Assembly: GCF_012927165.1 (NCBI RefSeq)
Contig: NZ_JABBGA010000018.1
Span: 45,629-109,628 of the forward strand
DNA length: 64,000 bases
Source of the DNA: Zoogloea dura
Lineage (GTDB): Bacteria; Pseudomonadota; Gammaproteobacteria; Burkholderiales; Rhodocyclaceae
Direction of reading: 5' to 3'
Position numbers and translations under genes: made by a program. The notes beneath the pieces were generated by a model. It made no database searches and was not told the DNA's origin. It saw only the letters and a list, made by a program, of their open reading frames with translations. Every line of letters starts with the position of its first letter. Positions within the stretch are counted from its first letter, which is position 1. This document shows positions 1 to 10,047 of the stretch, in pieces.

Positions 1-1440
1 AGGGCCGTGTTCACCAACCGACGCCGCAACGGGGACATCTACTTCGAAGAGAAGACCATCAGCCCGATCCGCGGCCGGGACGGCGACATCCGCCATTTCG
101 TGGCGACCGGCAAGGATGTCACCGAGCGCATGGCCGCCACCCGCCACCTGGAGCACAAGGCCCACTACGACTCCCTCACCGGCCTGCCCAACCGCAGCCT
201 GCTGCATGACCGGCTCCACCAGGCCATCCAGCGCGCCCAGCGCAAGGGCCGCCTGGTGGCGGTGCAGTTCGTGGACCTGGACCGCTTCAAGATCATCAAC
301 GACACCCTCGGCCATGCCACCGGCGACCGGGTCCTCATCGAGGCCGCCCGGCGGCTGCGCGATTGCCTGCGCGCCACCGACACGGTGGCCCGCCTCGGCG
401 GCGACGAGTTCGTCCTGATCCAGGAAGACCTGGAGCACCCCGACATGGCCGAGCAGGTGGCCCGCAAGGTGCTGGACACCTTCTCCAGCCACTTCCCGAT
501 CGGCATCCACGACCTGTTCGTGAACGTCAGCATCGGCGTCGCGCTGTATCCCGGCGACGGAGCCGACCCCGAATCCCTGCTGATGCGCGCCGACCTGGCC
601 ATGTACCAGGCCAAGGAGGCCGGCCGCAACAGCTTCCGCTTCTTCGAGGCGGCGCTGGACGCCGGCTCGATGCGCAGCCTGACCCTCGAAAGCGCCATCG
701 GCGAGGCCCTCGAGCGGCGCGAGTTCAGCCTGGTCTATCAACCGCTGATCGACACCCGCAGCCAGGCCCCGCTGGCCGTCGAAGCCCTGCTGCGCTGGCA
801 CTCGCCCCGCCACGGCTCGATCCCGCCGGACCACTTCATCCCCCTGCTCGAGGAGAACGGCCGTATCGGCGACGTCGCCCGCTGGGCCCTGCGCGAAGCC
901 CTGCGGCAAGTCCGCACCCTCCAGGAAGCCGGGCATCCCCGGCTGCGGCTGGCCTTCAACCTGTCGGGCCGGCAGTTCCGCGACCCCGGCCTGGTCCAGG
1001 ACATCCGGGCCGCCCTCGACGACACCGGCTTCGACCCGCGCCTGCTCGACCTGGAGCTCACCGAGCACACCCTCACCGACAACCCGGAAGCCGCCGCCGC
1101 GGCCCTCCGCGCCCTGCGCCAGCTCGGCGTGCGCCTGAGCCTGGATGATTTCGGCACTGGCTACTCGTCCATCGCCCTGCTGGCCCATTTCCCCCTGCAC
1201 AGCCTCAAGATCGACCGCAGCTTCATCCAGCACATGGAACGGGACCAGCAAGCCGCCATCATCGTCCGCAGCAGCGCCGGCCTGGCCCGCAACCTGGGCC
1301 TGGAAGTCATCGCCGAGGGCGTCGAGAACCTGGCCCAGCTGGCCCTGCTGCAGGAGCTCGGCTGCCACCTCATCCAGGGCCAGGTGCTGGCCCGGCCCCT
1401 GGCCGCGGACGAGCTCGGCAGGGCCCTGGCGCCTGCCTGA
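1..1440 (+). CDS. PAS-linked GGDEF/EAL cyclic-di-GMP protein (5' partial)
   Basis: The frame is open to the window edge, so the N-terminus, probably with PAS or membrane sensor domains, is missing. The first visible residues look like the end of a PAS/PAC unit (GKDVTERM). A GGDEF domain follows with an intact RLGGDEF active site and an RATD inhibitory I-site five residues upstream, so it could make c-di-GMP under product inhibition. The EAL domain keeps VEALLRW and the DDFGTGYSS loop, so it could also hydrolyse c-di-GMP. It is a soluble cytoplasmic signalling module. Which activity dominates cannot be told from sequence. The stop codon is 69 bp before the next gene, which looks independent. 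Confidence 0.93.
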   Translation, partial: RAVFTNRRRNGDIYFEEKTISPIRGRDGDIRHFVATGKDVTERMAATRHLEHKAHYDSLTGLPNRSLLHDRLHQAIQRAQRKGRLVAVQFVDLDRFKIINDTLGHATGDRVLIEAARRLRDCLRATDTVARLGGDEFVLIQEDLEHPDMAEQVARKVLDTFSSHFPIGIHDLFVNVSIGVALYPGDGADPESLLMRADLAMYQAKEAGRNSFRFFEAALDAGSMRSLTLESAIGEALERREFSLVYQPLIDTRSQAPLAVEALLRWHSPRHGSIPPDHFIPLLEENGRIGDVARWALREALRQVRTLQEAGHPRLRLAFNLSGRQFRDPGLVQDIRAALDDTGFDPRLLDLELTEHTLTDNPEAAAAALRALRQLGVRLSLDDFGTGYSSIALLAHFPLHSLKIDRSFIQHMERDQQAAIIVRSSAGLARNLGLEVIAEGVENLAQLALLQELGCHLIQGQVLARPLAADELGRALAPA

Positions 1441-1509
1441 CGCATCCGGCACAGGCCGTTCGCCATCCAGTACACTGGGAGCCCGCTCCATCCCCCGCCC
1501 AGCCCGCCC

Positions 1510-2418
<909 letters not shown>

Positions 2419-2535
2419 TCCGCCCGGCCGCCCGGCCATCCGACCGCCCATTCGCCCGGCCATCCACTTTCCGCCATCAGGCCGACGCATGTCGTCGGCT
2501 ATGATGGCGCCCTCGCAACACACCGGAAGCCCGCC

Positions 2536-3222
2536 ATGACCGACACCCCCGAATCCGCCCCTGACACCCCCGCCGGCTTCGACTTCGACGACTTCGAGGT
2601 GCGCGTCCTCGCGGTGCTCATCGAAAAGGCCTTCGTCACCCCGGACAGCTATCCCCTGTCGGTCAATGCCCTGGTCACCGGCTGCAACCAGCTCACCGGC
2701 CGCGAGCCGGTCATGAGCCTGTCGGAGGCCACCGTGCTGGCCACCCTCAACCGCCTCGCCGAGCGCGGCCTGGTCACCCAGCGCCACCAGGCCGGCGCCC
2801 GCGTCGTCAAGTGGGAGCACCAGATCCGCCTGCGCCACTCCCTGACCCCACCGATGCAGGCGGTGCTGGCCATCCTGATGCTGCGCGGCGCCCAGACCGT
2901 CGGCGAGATCCGGGCCCGCTGCGAACGCATGCACGCCTTCGCCACCCCCGCCGAAGTCGAGGACGTGCTGGAACGCCTGAGCGACAAATACCCGGCCATG
3001 GTCCTCCAGCTACCCAAGGCCCCCGGCACCAAGGAAGCCCGCTACACCCACCTGATGAGTGGCGAAGCCGCCGCCCAGCAGCATGCCTTCGAGACCTCCG
3101 GCGAAGGCGCCGCCCCCCGCGGCAGCCGGGTCGGGGAACTCGAAGAGGAAGTCCGGCGTCTGCGTCAGCAGCTCGAATGGCTCACCAACGAGTTCGAAGC
3201 CTTCCGCAACCAGTTCAAGTAA
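2536..3222 (+). CDS. yceH: YceH family protein (DUF480)
   Basis: A 228-residue protein. The N-terminal half matches the DUF480 family: a tandem winged-helix fold with the typical VLIEKAFVTPDSYPLSVNAL and GCNQLTGREPVM segments. After a low-complexity linker near residue 180, the C-terminus is a predicted coiled coil (GELEEEVRRLRQQLEWL). The E. coli homologue has no settled function. The stop is 14 bp before lgt, suggesting co-transcription. Confidence 0.88.
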   Translation: MTDTPESAPDTPAGFDFDDFEVRVLAVLIEKAFVTPDSYPLSVNALVTGCNQLTGREPVMSLSEATVLATLNRLAERGLVTQRHQAGARVVKWEHQIRLRHSLTPPMQAVLAILMLRGAQTVGEIRARCERMHAFATPAEVEDVLERLSDKYPAMVLQLPKAPGTKEARYTHLMSGEAAAQQHAFETSGEGAAPRGSRVGELEEEVRRLRQQLEWLTNEFEAFRNQFK

Positions 3223-3236
3223 TCCGGTAGTCCAGC

Positions 3237-4028
3237 ATGTTCGTCCATCCCCAGTTCGATCCGATCGCGATTTCCATCGGGCCCCTCGCCGTGCGCTGGT
3301 ACGGCCTGATGTACCTGATCGCCTTCATCCTCTTCGTGGTCCTCGGGCGCGTCCACGCCCGGCGGCGGCCCGAGCTGGGCTGGGACGCGCAGCAGATCGA
3401 CGACCTGCTCTTCTACGGCGTGCTCGGGGTGATCCTGGGCGGGCGGCTGGGCTATGTGCTGTTCTACAAACCCGCCTACTACCTGGCCAACCCCGGCGAG
3501 ATCCTGGCCGTCTGGCAGGGCGGCATGGCCTTCCACGGCGGCTTCCTGGGGGTGCTGGTGGCCATGTGGTTGTTCGGCCGCAAGACGCAGCGGCCGTGGC
3601 TGGCCGTCACCGACTTCATCGCCCCGCTGGTGCCCCTGGGCCTGGCCGCCGGGCGGCTCGGCAATTTCATCAACGGCGAGCTGGTTGGCCGGGTCACCGA
3701 CGTGCCCTGGGCCATGATCTTCCCGCAGGTGGACGGCCTGCCCCGCCATCCCTCCCAGCTCTACCAGTTTGCCCTGGAGGGGGTGAGCCTGTTCCTGATC
3801 CTGTGGTGGTTCTCGGCCAAGCCCCGCCCGCGTGGGCTGATCTCCGCCGCCTTCCTGATCGGCTACGGCGTGTTCCGCTCCATCGCCGAGTTCGGCCGCG
3901 AGCCCGACGACTTCCTGGGCCTGCTCACCTTCGGCATGTCCATGGGCCAGTGGCTGTCGCTGCCCATGATCCTGGCCGGCATCGCCATGGCCAGCTGGGC
4001 TGTTAAGCGGGACAAGGCCAGGACCTAG
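3237..4028 (+). CDS. lgt: Prolipoprotein diacylglyceryl transferase
   Basis: 263 residues, normal for Lgt. This inner-membrane enzyme moves diacylglycerol from phosphatidylglycerol onto the lipobox cysteine of prolipoproteins, the first step of lipoprotein maturation. Several hydrophobic helices are visible. The conserved [11 protein letters not shown] segment carries the essential His. The Lgt signature [14 protein letters not shown] follows, and a late [10 protein letters not shown] carries conserved Arg/Glu. The ATG chosen is 14 bp after yceH. The 3' end overlaps the convergent azlD stop by 4 bp. Confidence 0.96.
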   Translation: MFVHPQFDPIAISIGPLAVRWYGLMYLIAFILFVVLGRVHARRRPELGWDAQQIDDLLFYGVLGVILGGRLGYVLFYKPAYYLANPGEILAVWQGGMAFHGGFLGVLVAMWLFGRKTQRPWLAVTDFIAPLVPLGLAAGRLGNFINGELVGRVTDVPWAMIFPQVDGLPRHPSQLYQFALEGVSLFLILWWFSAKPRPRGLISAAFLIGYGVFRSIAEFGREPDDFLGLLTFGMSMGQWLSLPMILAGIAMASWAVKRDKART

Positions 4029-4336
4029 GCCAGCCCCCACAGCACGCCCATGCCGGCGATGAAGGGCAGCCACGGATTCTTCGACAGCAGGGCCGCCGTC
4101 ACCGCGGCGGCCGCCGCAGCCAGGCGCGGGCTCAGCAGGCTCAGCTCGCCGCCCGTCACGAAGATGTCCGGCGCCACGATGGCCGCCAGGGCCGCGGCGG
4201 GGGCATAGCGCAGGGCCTTCTGCAGGTTTTCCGGCAGCGCCGCCCGCTCGCCCAGCACGATGAAACTCGCCCGCGGCAGGGTCGTCACCAGGCCGAGCAG
4301 GATGAACAGCCCCCAGAGAGTCCAGTCGTAGTTCAT
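4025..4336 (-). CDS. azlD: AzlD family branched-chain amino acid export subunit
   Basis: A 103-residue, very hydrophobic protein with about three to four membrane helices, the usual size for AzlD. AzlD is the small partner of AzlC in exporters of branched-chain amino acids. Its ATG overlaps the azlC stop by 4 bp (ATGA), so the two are translationally coupled. The substrate here is inferred from the family. Confidence 0.9.
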   Translation of the reverse strand: MNYDWTLWGLFILLGLVTTLPRASFIVLGERAALPENLQKALRYAPAAALAAIVAPDIFVTGGELSLLSPRLAAAAAAVTAALLSKNPWLPFIAGMGVLWGLA

Positions 4337-5040
4337 GGCAGGTCCTTTCCTCTCCAGCGTTCAGCCGCAAAACCAGCGGCAATGCCGCAGACGATCGCCA
4401 CGATCACCCCCAGCCGCAGCGGCATTCCGCGCAGGGCCACCGCCAGCCCGCCGCCCACCAGGGCCGCCACCAGCATCGGCCGCAGCCGGGCCATCGGCAC
4501 CAGCAGCACGATCAGGGCGATGGTCGCCATGAACTCCAGGGACCAGCCCCGCGGGATCGAGCCCGCCGCCATCACCCCACAGAAGGCGAACACCTGCCAC
4601 AGCAGCCACGACCACAGGGACGGCCCGAGGTAATAGCCCAGGCGCCAGCGCGGGTCCTCGTGGCTCAGCATCTTCTCGAGGCAGTGGGCGAAAGCCCCGT
4701 CGGTGAGCAGATGCCCCGACAGCCAGCGCGCCCCCGCCGGCACGCCGCGGAAACCCCGGGCGATGGCCGCGCTGAAGATGATGAAGCGCAGGTTCAGCAC
4801 AAAGGCCGTCACCACCATCAGCCACACCGGCGCCCCCGCCGCGATCAGGGGCAGGGTGCCGAGCTGGGCCGTGCCGGCAAACACGATGACGTTCATACCC
4901 ATCGCCTGCAGCGGCGTGAAGCCCACCCCGGCCATGGTCAGGCCGGTCACCAGGGCCCAGGGGATGAGGCCGACGGACAGGGGCAGGTAGCCGAAGAAGC
5001 CCTCCCGCAGCCCGTCCCGGAAACTCGGGGACATGCCCAC
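4333..5040 (-). CDS. azlC: AzlC family branched-chain amino acid export permease
   Basis: 235 residues with multiple membrane helices. The N-terminus reads FRDGLREGFFGYLPLSVGLIPWA, followed by a GTAQLGTLPLIAAGAP segment typical of AzlC. It is the large subunit of an AzlCD exporter in the inner membrane. It overlaps azlD by 4 bp. The upstream 93 bp gap carries an imperfect inverted repeat (GGTTAAC then GTCAACC) that could be regulatory. Confidence 0.92.
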   Translation of the reverse strand: MGMSPSFRDGLREGFFGYLPLSVGLIPWALVTGLTMAGVGFTPLQAMGMNVIVFAGTAQLGTLPLIAAGAPVWLMVVTAFVLNLRFIIFSAAIARGFRGVPAGARWLSGHLLTDGAFAHCLEKMLSHEDPRWRLGYYLGPSLWSWLLWQVFAFCGVMAAGSIPRGWSLEFMATIALIVLLVPMARLRPMLVAALVGGGLAVALRGMPLRLGVIVAIVCGIAAGFAAERWRGKDLP

Positions 5041-5133
5041 TCCTTTCAGGTTCGAGCCACCGAACTTAGCACGGAAGGATGGCCGGGACTGTCCGGGTTA
5101 ACGTGAAGGTCAACCCGCCTCGCGGCGCGGGCC

Positions 5134-5559
5134 TCAGCCGCCCAGGCCCATGAACACCGTCACCCACAGGGCCAGCAGGACAAAGTTGCTCAGCGCAAAG
5201 GCGGCCAGGCGGTGATAGACATTGTTGTAGCTCAGGTGGATCAGGCTATGCACCACGCGCAGCACCACGTAAGCCCAGGCCAGCGCCAGCTGCGGCGGCG
5301 AGGTCTGGCCGGTCACGAAGGCGATCAGCCCGACCACGTAGAACAGCACCGGCAGCTCCAGCAGGTTCATGTAGTTGCGGTTGGGCAGGCACACGTCGGG
5401 CGGCACGCCCGCGCTCTCGCCATAGCGGAAGTCCGCCGGGCGCACCCGTCCGGCCAGCCCCGCGCCAATGCGGCGGAAGGCGATGAGAAGGAGGATCAGA
5501 GCAGTCCAGCCGGCCAGGGCGAACAGCGGCAGCAGGCTGGAAACGTCGCGGGAAGGCAT
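5134..5559 (-). CDS. MAPEG family membrane protein
   Basis: About 141 residues with four hydrophobic helices. The segment [19 protein letters not shown] followed by [19 protein letters not shown] matches MAPEG proteins (membrane-associated eicosanoid/glutathione metabolism family). Bacterial members are small inner-membrane proteins, some with glutathione transferase activity. Substrate unknown. I chose the start at MPSRDVSS. An in-frame upstream start at 5580 would add seven residues. Confidence 0.82.
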   Translation of the reverse strand: MPSRDVSSLLPLFALAGWTALILLLIAFRRIGAGLAGRVRPADFRYGESAGVPPDVCLPNRNYMNLLELPVLFYVVGLIAFVTGQTSPPQLALAWAYVVLRVVHSLIHLSYNNVYHRLAAFALSNFVLLALWVTVFMGLGG

Positions 5560-5717
5560 CGGCGGCACCACGGGAAGCACAGGGAGCCCGGAGCTTAGCC
5601 GCCGGCCAGGCGGATGTCATGCACCACCGGCCGGGTGGCAGCCTGGCGGGCATGCAGCCCTTGGCAGCGTCACTGAAGTCAGTCAAAGTTCCGGTCCGGT
5701 TCTCCCTTTTTCCGCCC

Positions 5718-5933
5718 ATGGCCAATCCATCCAGCGACCCGCTCCACGGCATCACCCTTGAACGCATGCTCACCGAACTGGTGGAGCGTCACGGCTGGGA
5801 GCGCCTCGGCGACGTGGTCAACATCCGCTGCTTCCAGATCGACCCCAGCATCAAGTCCAGCCTGACCTTCCTCCGCCGCACCCCGTGGGCACGGGCCGAG
5901 GTGGAGGCCTTCTACCTGCGCCAGCTGCGCTGA
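5718..5933 (+). CDS. VF530 family DNA-binding protein (DUF2132)
   Basis: A 71-residue protein too short to stand out by length, but nearly every position fits the VF530 family: [17 protein letters not shown], then [20 protein letters not shown], then TPWARAEVE. The solved family member has an SAP/four-helix-like fold and binds double-stranded DNA. The ATG follows a pyrimidine-rich stretch, and a longer frame with an upstream start at 5619 has no family support. The next gene starts 13 bp downstream. Confidence 0.9.
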   Translation: MANPSSDPLHGITLERMLTELVERHGWERLGDVVNIRCFQIDPSIKSSLTFLRRTPWARAEVEAFYLRQLR

Positions 5934-5946
5934 GCCTGCCTCAGCC

Positions 5947-6582
5947 ATGGCCGCCTTCCACGTCCCGGTCTACTTCGACTACCTCGCCACCTTCAGCTGG
6001 GCCCTGTCCGGCGCCATCGTGGCCCTGCGCAAGCGTTGCGACATCGTCGGTGTGTTCGTGCTGGCCCTGCTCACCTCGGTGGGTGGCAGCATCCTGCGGG
6101 ACGGCGTGTTCCTGCAGCGCACCCCGCCGGTGCTCACCGACCCGGTCTACCTGCCCCTGATCACCGCCGCGTCCCTGCTGGTGGCGCTGTTGCACCAGCG
6201 CATCGCAGACCTGCCGGTGGTGGACAAGCTGGTCAGCACCATCGACGCGATCGGCACGCCGGCCTTTGCCGTGGTGGGCATGCAACTGGCGCTGGGCGCC
6301 GGCATCCCCCTGCCCGGCGTGGTGCTGGTGGGGGCGGTGAGCGGCGTAGGCGGCGGCGTGCTGCGCGACGTGATCGTCCGCGAAGTGCCTTTCATCCTGC
6401 AGCCCGGGCAGTTCTTCGCGCTGGTCGTGCTGTTCGCCAGCCTGGTCTTCCTGACCCTCACCCTGGCCCTGCGGGTGGATACGGTGCTGGCCGCCTGGAT
6501 CACCATCGGTGTGTTCTTCATCGCGCGCATGCTCACCATCCGCTACAACTGGCAGACCCGGCCGCTGCTGCGCGACGGCTGA
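5947..6582 (+). CDS. TRIC cation channel family protein (UPF0126/YadS-like)
   Basis: 211 residues with about seven hydrophobic helices in two repeats. Each half carries the glycine-rich signature of the family: SVGGSILRDGVF in the first and SGVGGGVLRDVIVREVPFIL in the second. Prokaryotic TRIC channels are trimeric and pass K+ and Na+. The physiological role here is unknown. It starts 13 bp after the VF530 gene, likely the same transcript. Confidence 0.9.
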   Translation: MAAFHVPVYFDYLATFSWALSGAIVALRKRCDIVGVFVLALLTSVGGSILRDGVFLQRTPPVLTDPVYLPLITAASLLVALLHQRIADLPVVDKLVSTIDAIGTPAFAVVGMQLALGAGIPLPGVVLVGAVSGVGGGVLRDVIVREVPFILQPGQFFALVVLFASLVFLTLTLALRVDTVLAAWITIGVFFIARMLTIRYNWQTRPLLRDG

Positions 6583-6660
6583 GGGCCGGGCCGAACTTGC
6601 CCCGCCGCGGCCGGTCCGACAGGGTAGCCAACCCGCCCCACCCCCGAAGGGAGACACCCC

Positions 6661-7068
6661 ATGTCCGGAACGCCCGCCGTCACCGCCATCCTGCAGGAAG
6701 CCCCGTATCTCGTACTGCTCTCCGACGACCTCGGCCACACCTGGCCGGCCGATGAGCCCCTGGAGGTGGGCGGCGGCAACGTCGGCCCCGCACCCGACCG
6801 CCTGATCCTGGGCGGCCTCGGCACCTGTACGGCCATCACCATCAAGATGGTCGCCACCCGCCGCAACTGGCCCCTCACCGGCGTCCGTGTCGAACTTCAG
6901 CTCAACCCGGACGGCAAGCCCGAAAGCGGCAACGACATCGTCCGCCGGGTCTTCCTGGAGGGTGAGCTGAGCGACGAGCAGCGCGCCCAGCTCCTGAAGA
7001 TCGCCAACGCCTGCCCCATGCACAAGCTGCTCACCGGCGAAGTGCGCATCCACACCGACCTTGCCTGA
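6661..7068 (+). CDS. OsmC/Ohr family protein
   Basis: 135 residues. Both redox cysteines of the OsmC family are present, in GGLGTCTAIT and NACPMHKLLTG. The family reduces organic hydroperoxides using thiols. This member is closer to the YhfA/OsmC-like branch than to Ohr, judging by length and motif context. It sits 12 bp before the pirin gene, a common pairing in proteobacterial stress operons. A GAAGGGAG ribosome binding site precedes the ATG. Confidence 0.88.
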   Translation: MSGTPAVTAILQEAPYLVLLSDDLGHTWPADEPLEVGGGNVGPAPDRLILGGLGTCTAITIKMVATRRNWPLTGVRVELQLNPDGKPESGNDIVRRVFLEGELSDEQRAQLLKIANACPMHKLLTGEVRIHTDLA

Positions 7069-7080
7069 AGGAGCCCGGCC

Positions 7081-7959
7081 ATGCACACCCTTGAACGCAT
7101 CCAGCCCCGCGAGGCCGACCTGGGCGAAGGCCTGTTCGTGCGCCGCGCCCTGCCCACCCGCCAGCGCCGCATGGTCGGCGCCTGGTGCTTTCTCGACCAC
7201 GCCGGCCCGGTGGACTTCGCCCCCGGCGGCGGCATGCACGTGGGCGCCCACCCGCACACGGCCCTGCAGACCTTCACCTGGCTGATCGAAGGCGAAGTGC
7301 TGCACCGGGACAGCCTGGGCAACGAACAGGTGATCCGCCCGGGGCAGGTCAACCTGATGACCGCCGGACGCGGCATCGTGCATACCGAAGACTCCCTGCC
7401 CGAAGCCCGGCGCCTGCACGCAGCCCAGTTGTGGATCGCCCTGCCGCCGGAGCAGGCGGACTGCCCGCCGGCCTTCGAACACCATCCGGTCCTGCCCCAC
7501 TGGAAGCAGGATGGATGCGCCCTGACCCTGCTCGCCGGGCGCTACGCCGGGCTGCAGGCGCCGGCCACGCTGCACACCCCGCTGGTCGGCATCGACATCC
7601 AGAGCGGCGAGGGCGGCGCCCTCAGCCTGCCCCTCGACCCGGCCTTCGAATATGCGCTCCTGCCCCTGGAGGGCAGCCTGGACATCGGCGCCGAGCATTT
7701 CGCCTGCGATGAATTCGCCTACCTCGGGCAGGGCCGGGACAACCTGGCCGTGCAGCTTGCACCGGGCAGCCGGGTCCTGCTGCTCGGTGGCGAACCCTTC
7801 GGCGAACCCGTGCTGATGTGGTGGAACTTCGTGGGGCACAGCAAGGCAGCCATCGTTCAGGCCCAGCACGACTGGGAAGCCGGTGATGCACGCTTCGGCC
7901 CGGTGCCCGGCAGCACCCGGCGCCTCAGCCCGCCGCCGCTGCCCTGGGCCGCCGACTGA
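7081..7959 (+). CDS. Pirin family protein
   Basis: 292 residues with two cupin halves. The N-terminal metal site is intact: GGGMHVGAHPHTALQTFTWL, with a later GRGIVHTED giving the His and Glu ligands. Pirins are iron- or copper-binding cupins. Some, such as E. coli YhhW, have quercetinase activity and others regulate transcription. The C-terminal half lacks the metal ligands, as is usual. It is co-oriented with the OsmC gene 12 bp upstream. Its stop abuts the stop of the convergent DedA-rhodanese gene. Confidence 0.92.
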   Translation: MHTLERIQPREADLGEGLFVRRALPTRQRRMVGAWCFLDHAGPVDFAPGGGMHVGAHPHTALQTFTWLIEGEVLHRDSLGNEQVIRPGQVNLMTAGRGIVHTEDSLPEARRLHAAQLWIALPPEQADCPPAFEHHPVLPHWKQDGCALTLLAGRYAGLQAPATLHTPLVGIDIQSGEGGALSLPLDPAFEYALLPLEGSLDIGAEHFACDEFAYLGQGRDNLAVQLAPGSRVLLLGGEPFGEPVLMWWNFVGHSKAAIVQAQHDWEAGDARFGPVPGSTRRLSPPPLPWAAD

Positions 7960-8892
7960 CTAGCCTGCCACGCCCTGCCGCGTCGCCTCGAGCCAGGCCT
8001 CGTAGCCGCCCTTGAGGGGGCGCACCGACCGGTAGCCCGCCTGCAGCAACTGGCGGGCCGCCTGCACCGCGCCGGCATCCTCGGGGCAAGCGCACAGGGT
8101 CACCACCGGCCCGTCCTTCGGCCAATCGCCGAGGGCATCCGCAAGGCGGTCGTGCTCGGCCACCCGGGCCCCGGCGATCGGCCCTGTCTCGGCGATCATC
8201 GACGCACCACGCAGGTCCAGCACCAGGGGCGGCGCCTCGCCGGCCAAGGCCTCCAGCAGCTCCGCCGGGGTCACATGGGGGACGGTGCACAGCGTGCGGA
8301 AACGGTATTTCTGCCACAGCTTCCAGCCCAGCCACAGGCCCGCCAGCCCCAGCACGACCGCCACCGCCCGGCCCGCATGGGCGTCGAGGACGGCGATCAC
8401 CGCCTGCACGGTGTCGCGCATCATCCAGCCGATGCCCAGCGCCAAGCCCGCCCACAAGGCCGCCCCCGCCCCGGCCGCCGCCAGAAAACCCGGCAGGGCC
8501 ATGCGCAGCGCACCGGCGATCGGCGGCGCCACCGTCGAAAAACCCGGCACGAACTTGGCCACCACCAGCGACGACAGGCCCCAGCGCACGAAGCGCGCCT
8601 CGGTCTGGCTTACGCAGGACGCGGGATTGATCGACAGCCGGCACAGGCCGGCCAGCACCCGGTAGCCGAAGCGCCGCCCCATCCCGTACCACAGCCAGTC
8701 GGCCAGCACCGAGGCCAGCGTGGCCGCCGCCAGCATCGCCCCCAGCTGGCCCGGCCCGGCCGCCAGGCTGCCCGCCAGCAGCAGGGTCGGCACCGCCGGC
8801 ACCGGCAGGCCGAGCTGCTGCAGCAGCACGTTGAGGAAGACGACCGTGACAGCATCGCGCTGCAGGGTCTGCTGGAGTTGGGCAATGTCCAT
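7960..8892 (-). CDS. DedA-family membrane protein fused to a rhodanese domain
   Basis: 310 residues. Residues 1 to about 190 are a DedA/SNARE-associated domain, with LPVPAVPTLLLAGSLA near the start and the FVRWGLSSLVVAKFVPGFSTVAPPIAGAL signature region, plus several membrane helices. After a basic stretch (WKLWQKYRFRTL) a cytoplasmic rhodanese domain begins near residue 205. Its putative active-site Cys is in TLCACPEDAG. DedA proteins are linked to undecaprenyl-phosphate or phospholipid flipping, and rhodaneses move sulfane sulfur. The role of the fusion is not known. Confidence 0.88.
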   Translation of the reverse strand: MDIAQLQQTLQRDAVTVVFLNVLLQQLGLPVPAVPTLLLAGSLAAGPGQLGAMLAAATLASVLADWLWYGMGRRFGYRVLAGLCRLSINPASCVSQTEARFVRWGLSSLVVAKFVPGFSTVAPPIAGALRMALPGFLAAAGAGAALWAGLALGIGWMMRDTVQAVIAVLDAHAGRAVAVVLGLAGLWLGWKLWQKYRFRTLCTVPHVTPAELLEALAGEAPPLVLDLRGASMIAETGPIAGARVAEHDRLADALGDWPKDGPVVTLCACPEDAGAVQAARQLLQAGYRSVRPLKGGYEAWLEATRQGVAG

Positions 8893-8966
8893 GTTCGGGA
8901 AAGGTGTCCGGTCGGGCTCGGGACACCCTCAGGGCCATCCCGCCATGCCCGGCATTCTAGGGCCTG

Positions 8967-8994
8967 GCCGCTGCACTGTCCCCAGTGCAGCGGC
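8967..8994. promoter_or_regulatory. Perfect 12-bp hairpin between divergent genes
   Basis: GCCGCTGCACTG and CAGTGCAGCGGC form a perfect inverted repeat with a 4-base loop (TCCC). It lies 75 bp upstream of the DedA-rhodanese start and 74 bp upstream of the Sel1 gene start. It has no T-tract on either side, so it is more likely an operator or 5' UTR element than a terminator. Confidence 0.5.
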
Positions 8995-9067
8995 AGCCCG
9001 CACAGCACATATGCAAATGCGCTTTCAGGTGTCAGAATCCGGCGCCATCACGTCTTATGCCGATACG

Positions 9068-9955
9068 ATGAACACCCCCACCTCACCCCGCCCGTTCTTC
9101 CTGATCCTCCTCGCCGCAGCGGTGCTTGCGCTGGGCGTGACGCTGTTCCGCGAGATTGCGGTCGACCCGTCGGCCTACCGGGTCGCGCTGTCGCTGGAGA
9201 AGCGGGGCCTGTACAAGTTCGCCCGCCCGCTCTACCTGCACGCCGCGCAGCAAGGCGACGCCCAGGCCCAGGTCCGGCTCGCCGGCCTTTATCAGGAGGG
9301 GCGGGGTGGCCGCACGGACTATCGGGCCGCACTTCACTGGTATGGACAAGCCGCGCGGCAGGACCTGCCCCAGGCGATCTTCCATCTGGGCGTGATGCAC
9401 ATGGATGGCCAGGGCGTGCCGGCCAGCCACCGGCGGGCAGCGGAGTTCTTTGAGCGCGCAGCCCTCAAGGGGGACCGGCTCTGCGCCCTCAACCTCGGCA
9501 TCATTCTCATCGAAAGTCAGGGCGACCAGCCACGGGATACCGCCAGCGGCCTGCGCTGGCTGCAGCTTGCCGCGGAACGCGGCCATGCCTACGCGCACTA
9601 TGCACTGGGGCGCTATTACGACGAGGGCAAGTACCTGCCTGCCAATCCTGGCGAAGCCATCAAGTGGTACGACAAAGCCGCGCGCCTGGGCGAGGCGGAT
9701 GCCCAGGCAGGATTGGTCCTGGTACGCATCCGCCACAAGGCGGAACAGATCGACCTGGGGGACAGCCTCAGGCTCCTCGCCCAGGCCCACCAGACCCCCG
9801 GCAGCGCGGCGGTGGCCCAGCACACGCTGGCTGCCCTGTGCGCCACCTATCCGGAGGCCGGTTGCCGCGCCAACGGACGCTTTCCGGCACCGTCCGACAA
9901 GCCGCTGGTGGTCGCCTGGCGTCCACCGGTACGGGAGCCCGATGTGGAGCCCTGA
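9068..9955 (+). CDS. Sel1-repeat (TPR-like) membrane-anchored protein
   Basis: 295 residues. An N-terminal membrane anchor (FFLILLAAAVLALGVTLF) is followed by about five Sel1-like repeats. Examples are DAQAQVRLAGLYQEGRGG, QAIFHLGVMHMDGQGV and HAYAHYALGRYYDEGKYL. Sel1 repeats are protein-interaction scaffolds. Most of the protein should face the periplasm. I chose the ATG that places the anchor at the N-terminus. Partners are unknown. Confidence 0.85.
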   Translation: MNTPTSPRPFFLILLAAAVLALGVTLFREIAVDPSAYRVALSLEKRGLYKFARPLYLHAAQQGDAQAQVRLAGLYQEGRGGRTDYRAALHWYGQAARQDLPQAIFHLGVMHMDGQGVPASHRRAAEFFERAALKGDRLCALNLGIILIESQGDQPRDTASGLRWLQLAAERGHAYAHYALGRYYDEGKYLPANPGEAIKWYDKAARLGEADAQAGLVLVRIRHKAEQIDLGDSLRLLAQAHQTPGSAAVAQHTLAALCATYPEAGCRANGRFPAPSDKPLVVAWRPPVREPDVEP

Positions 9956-10047
9956 AACGGCACAGACACGATCCATTGCGGAACAATCCCCGCTCTGCGC
10001 GCACCAAGCACATTGACCGAATTCCCCGCCACTCACCGGAGTCCTCC

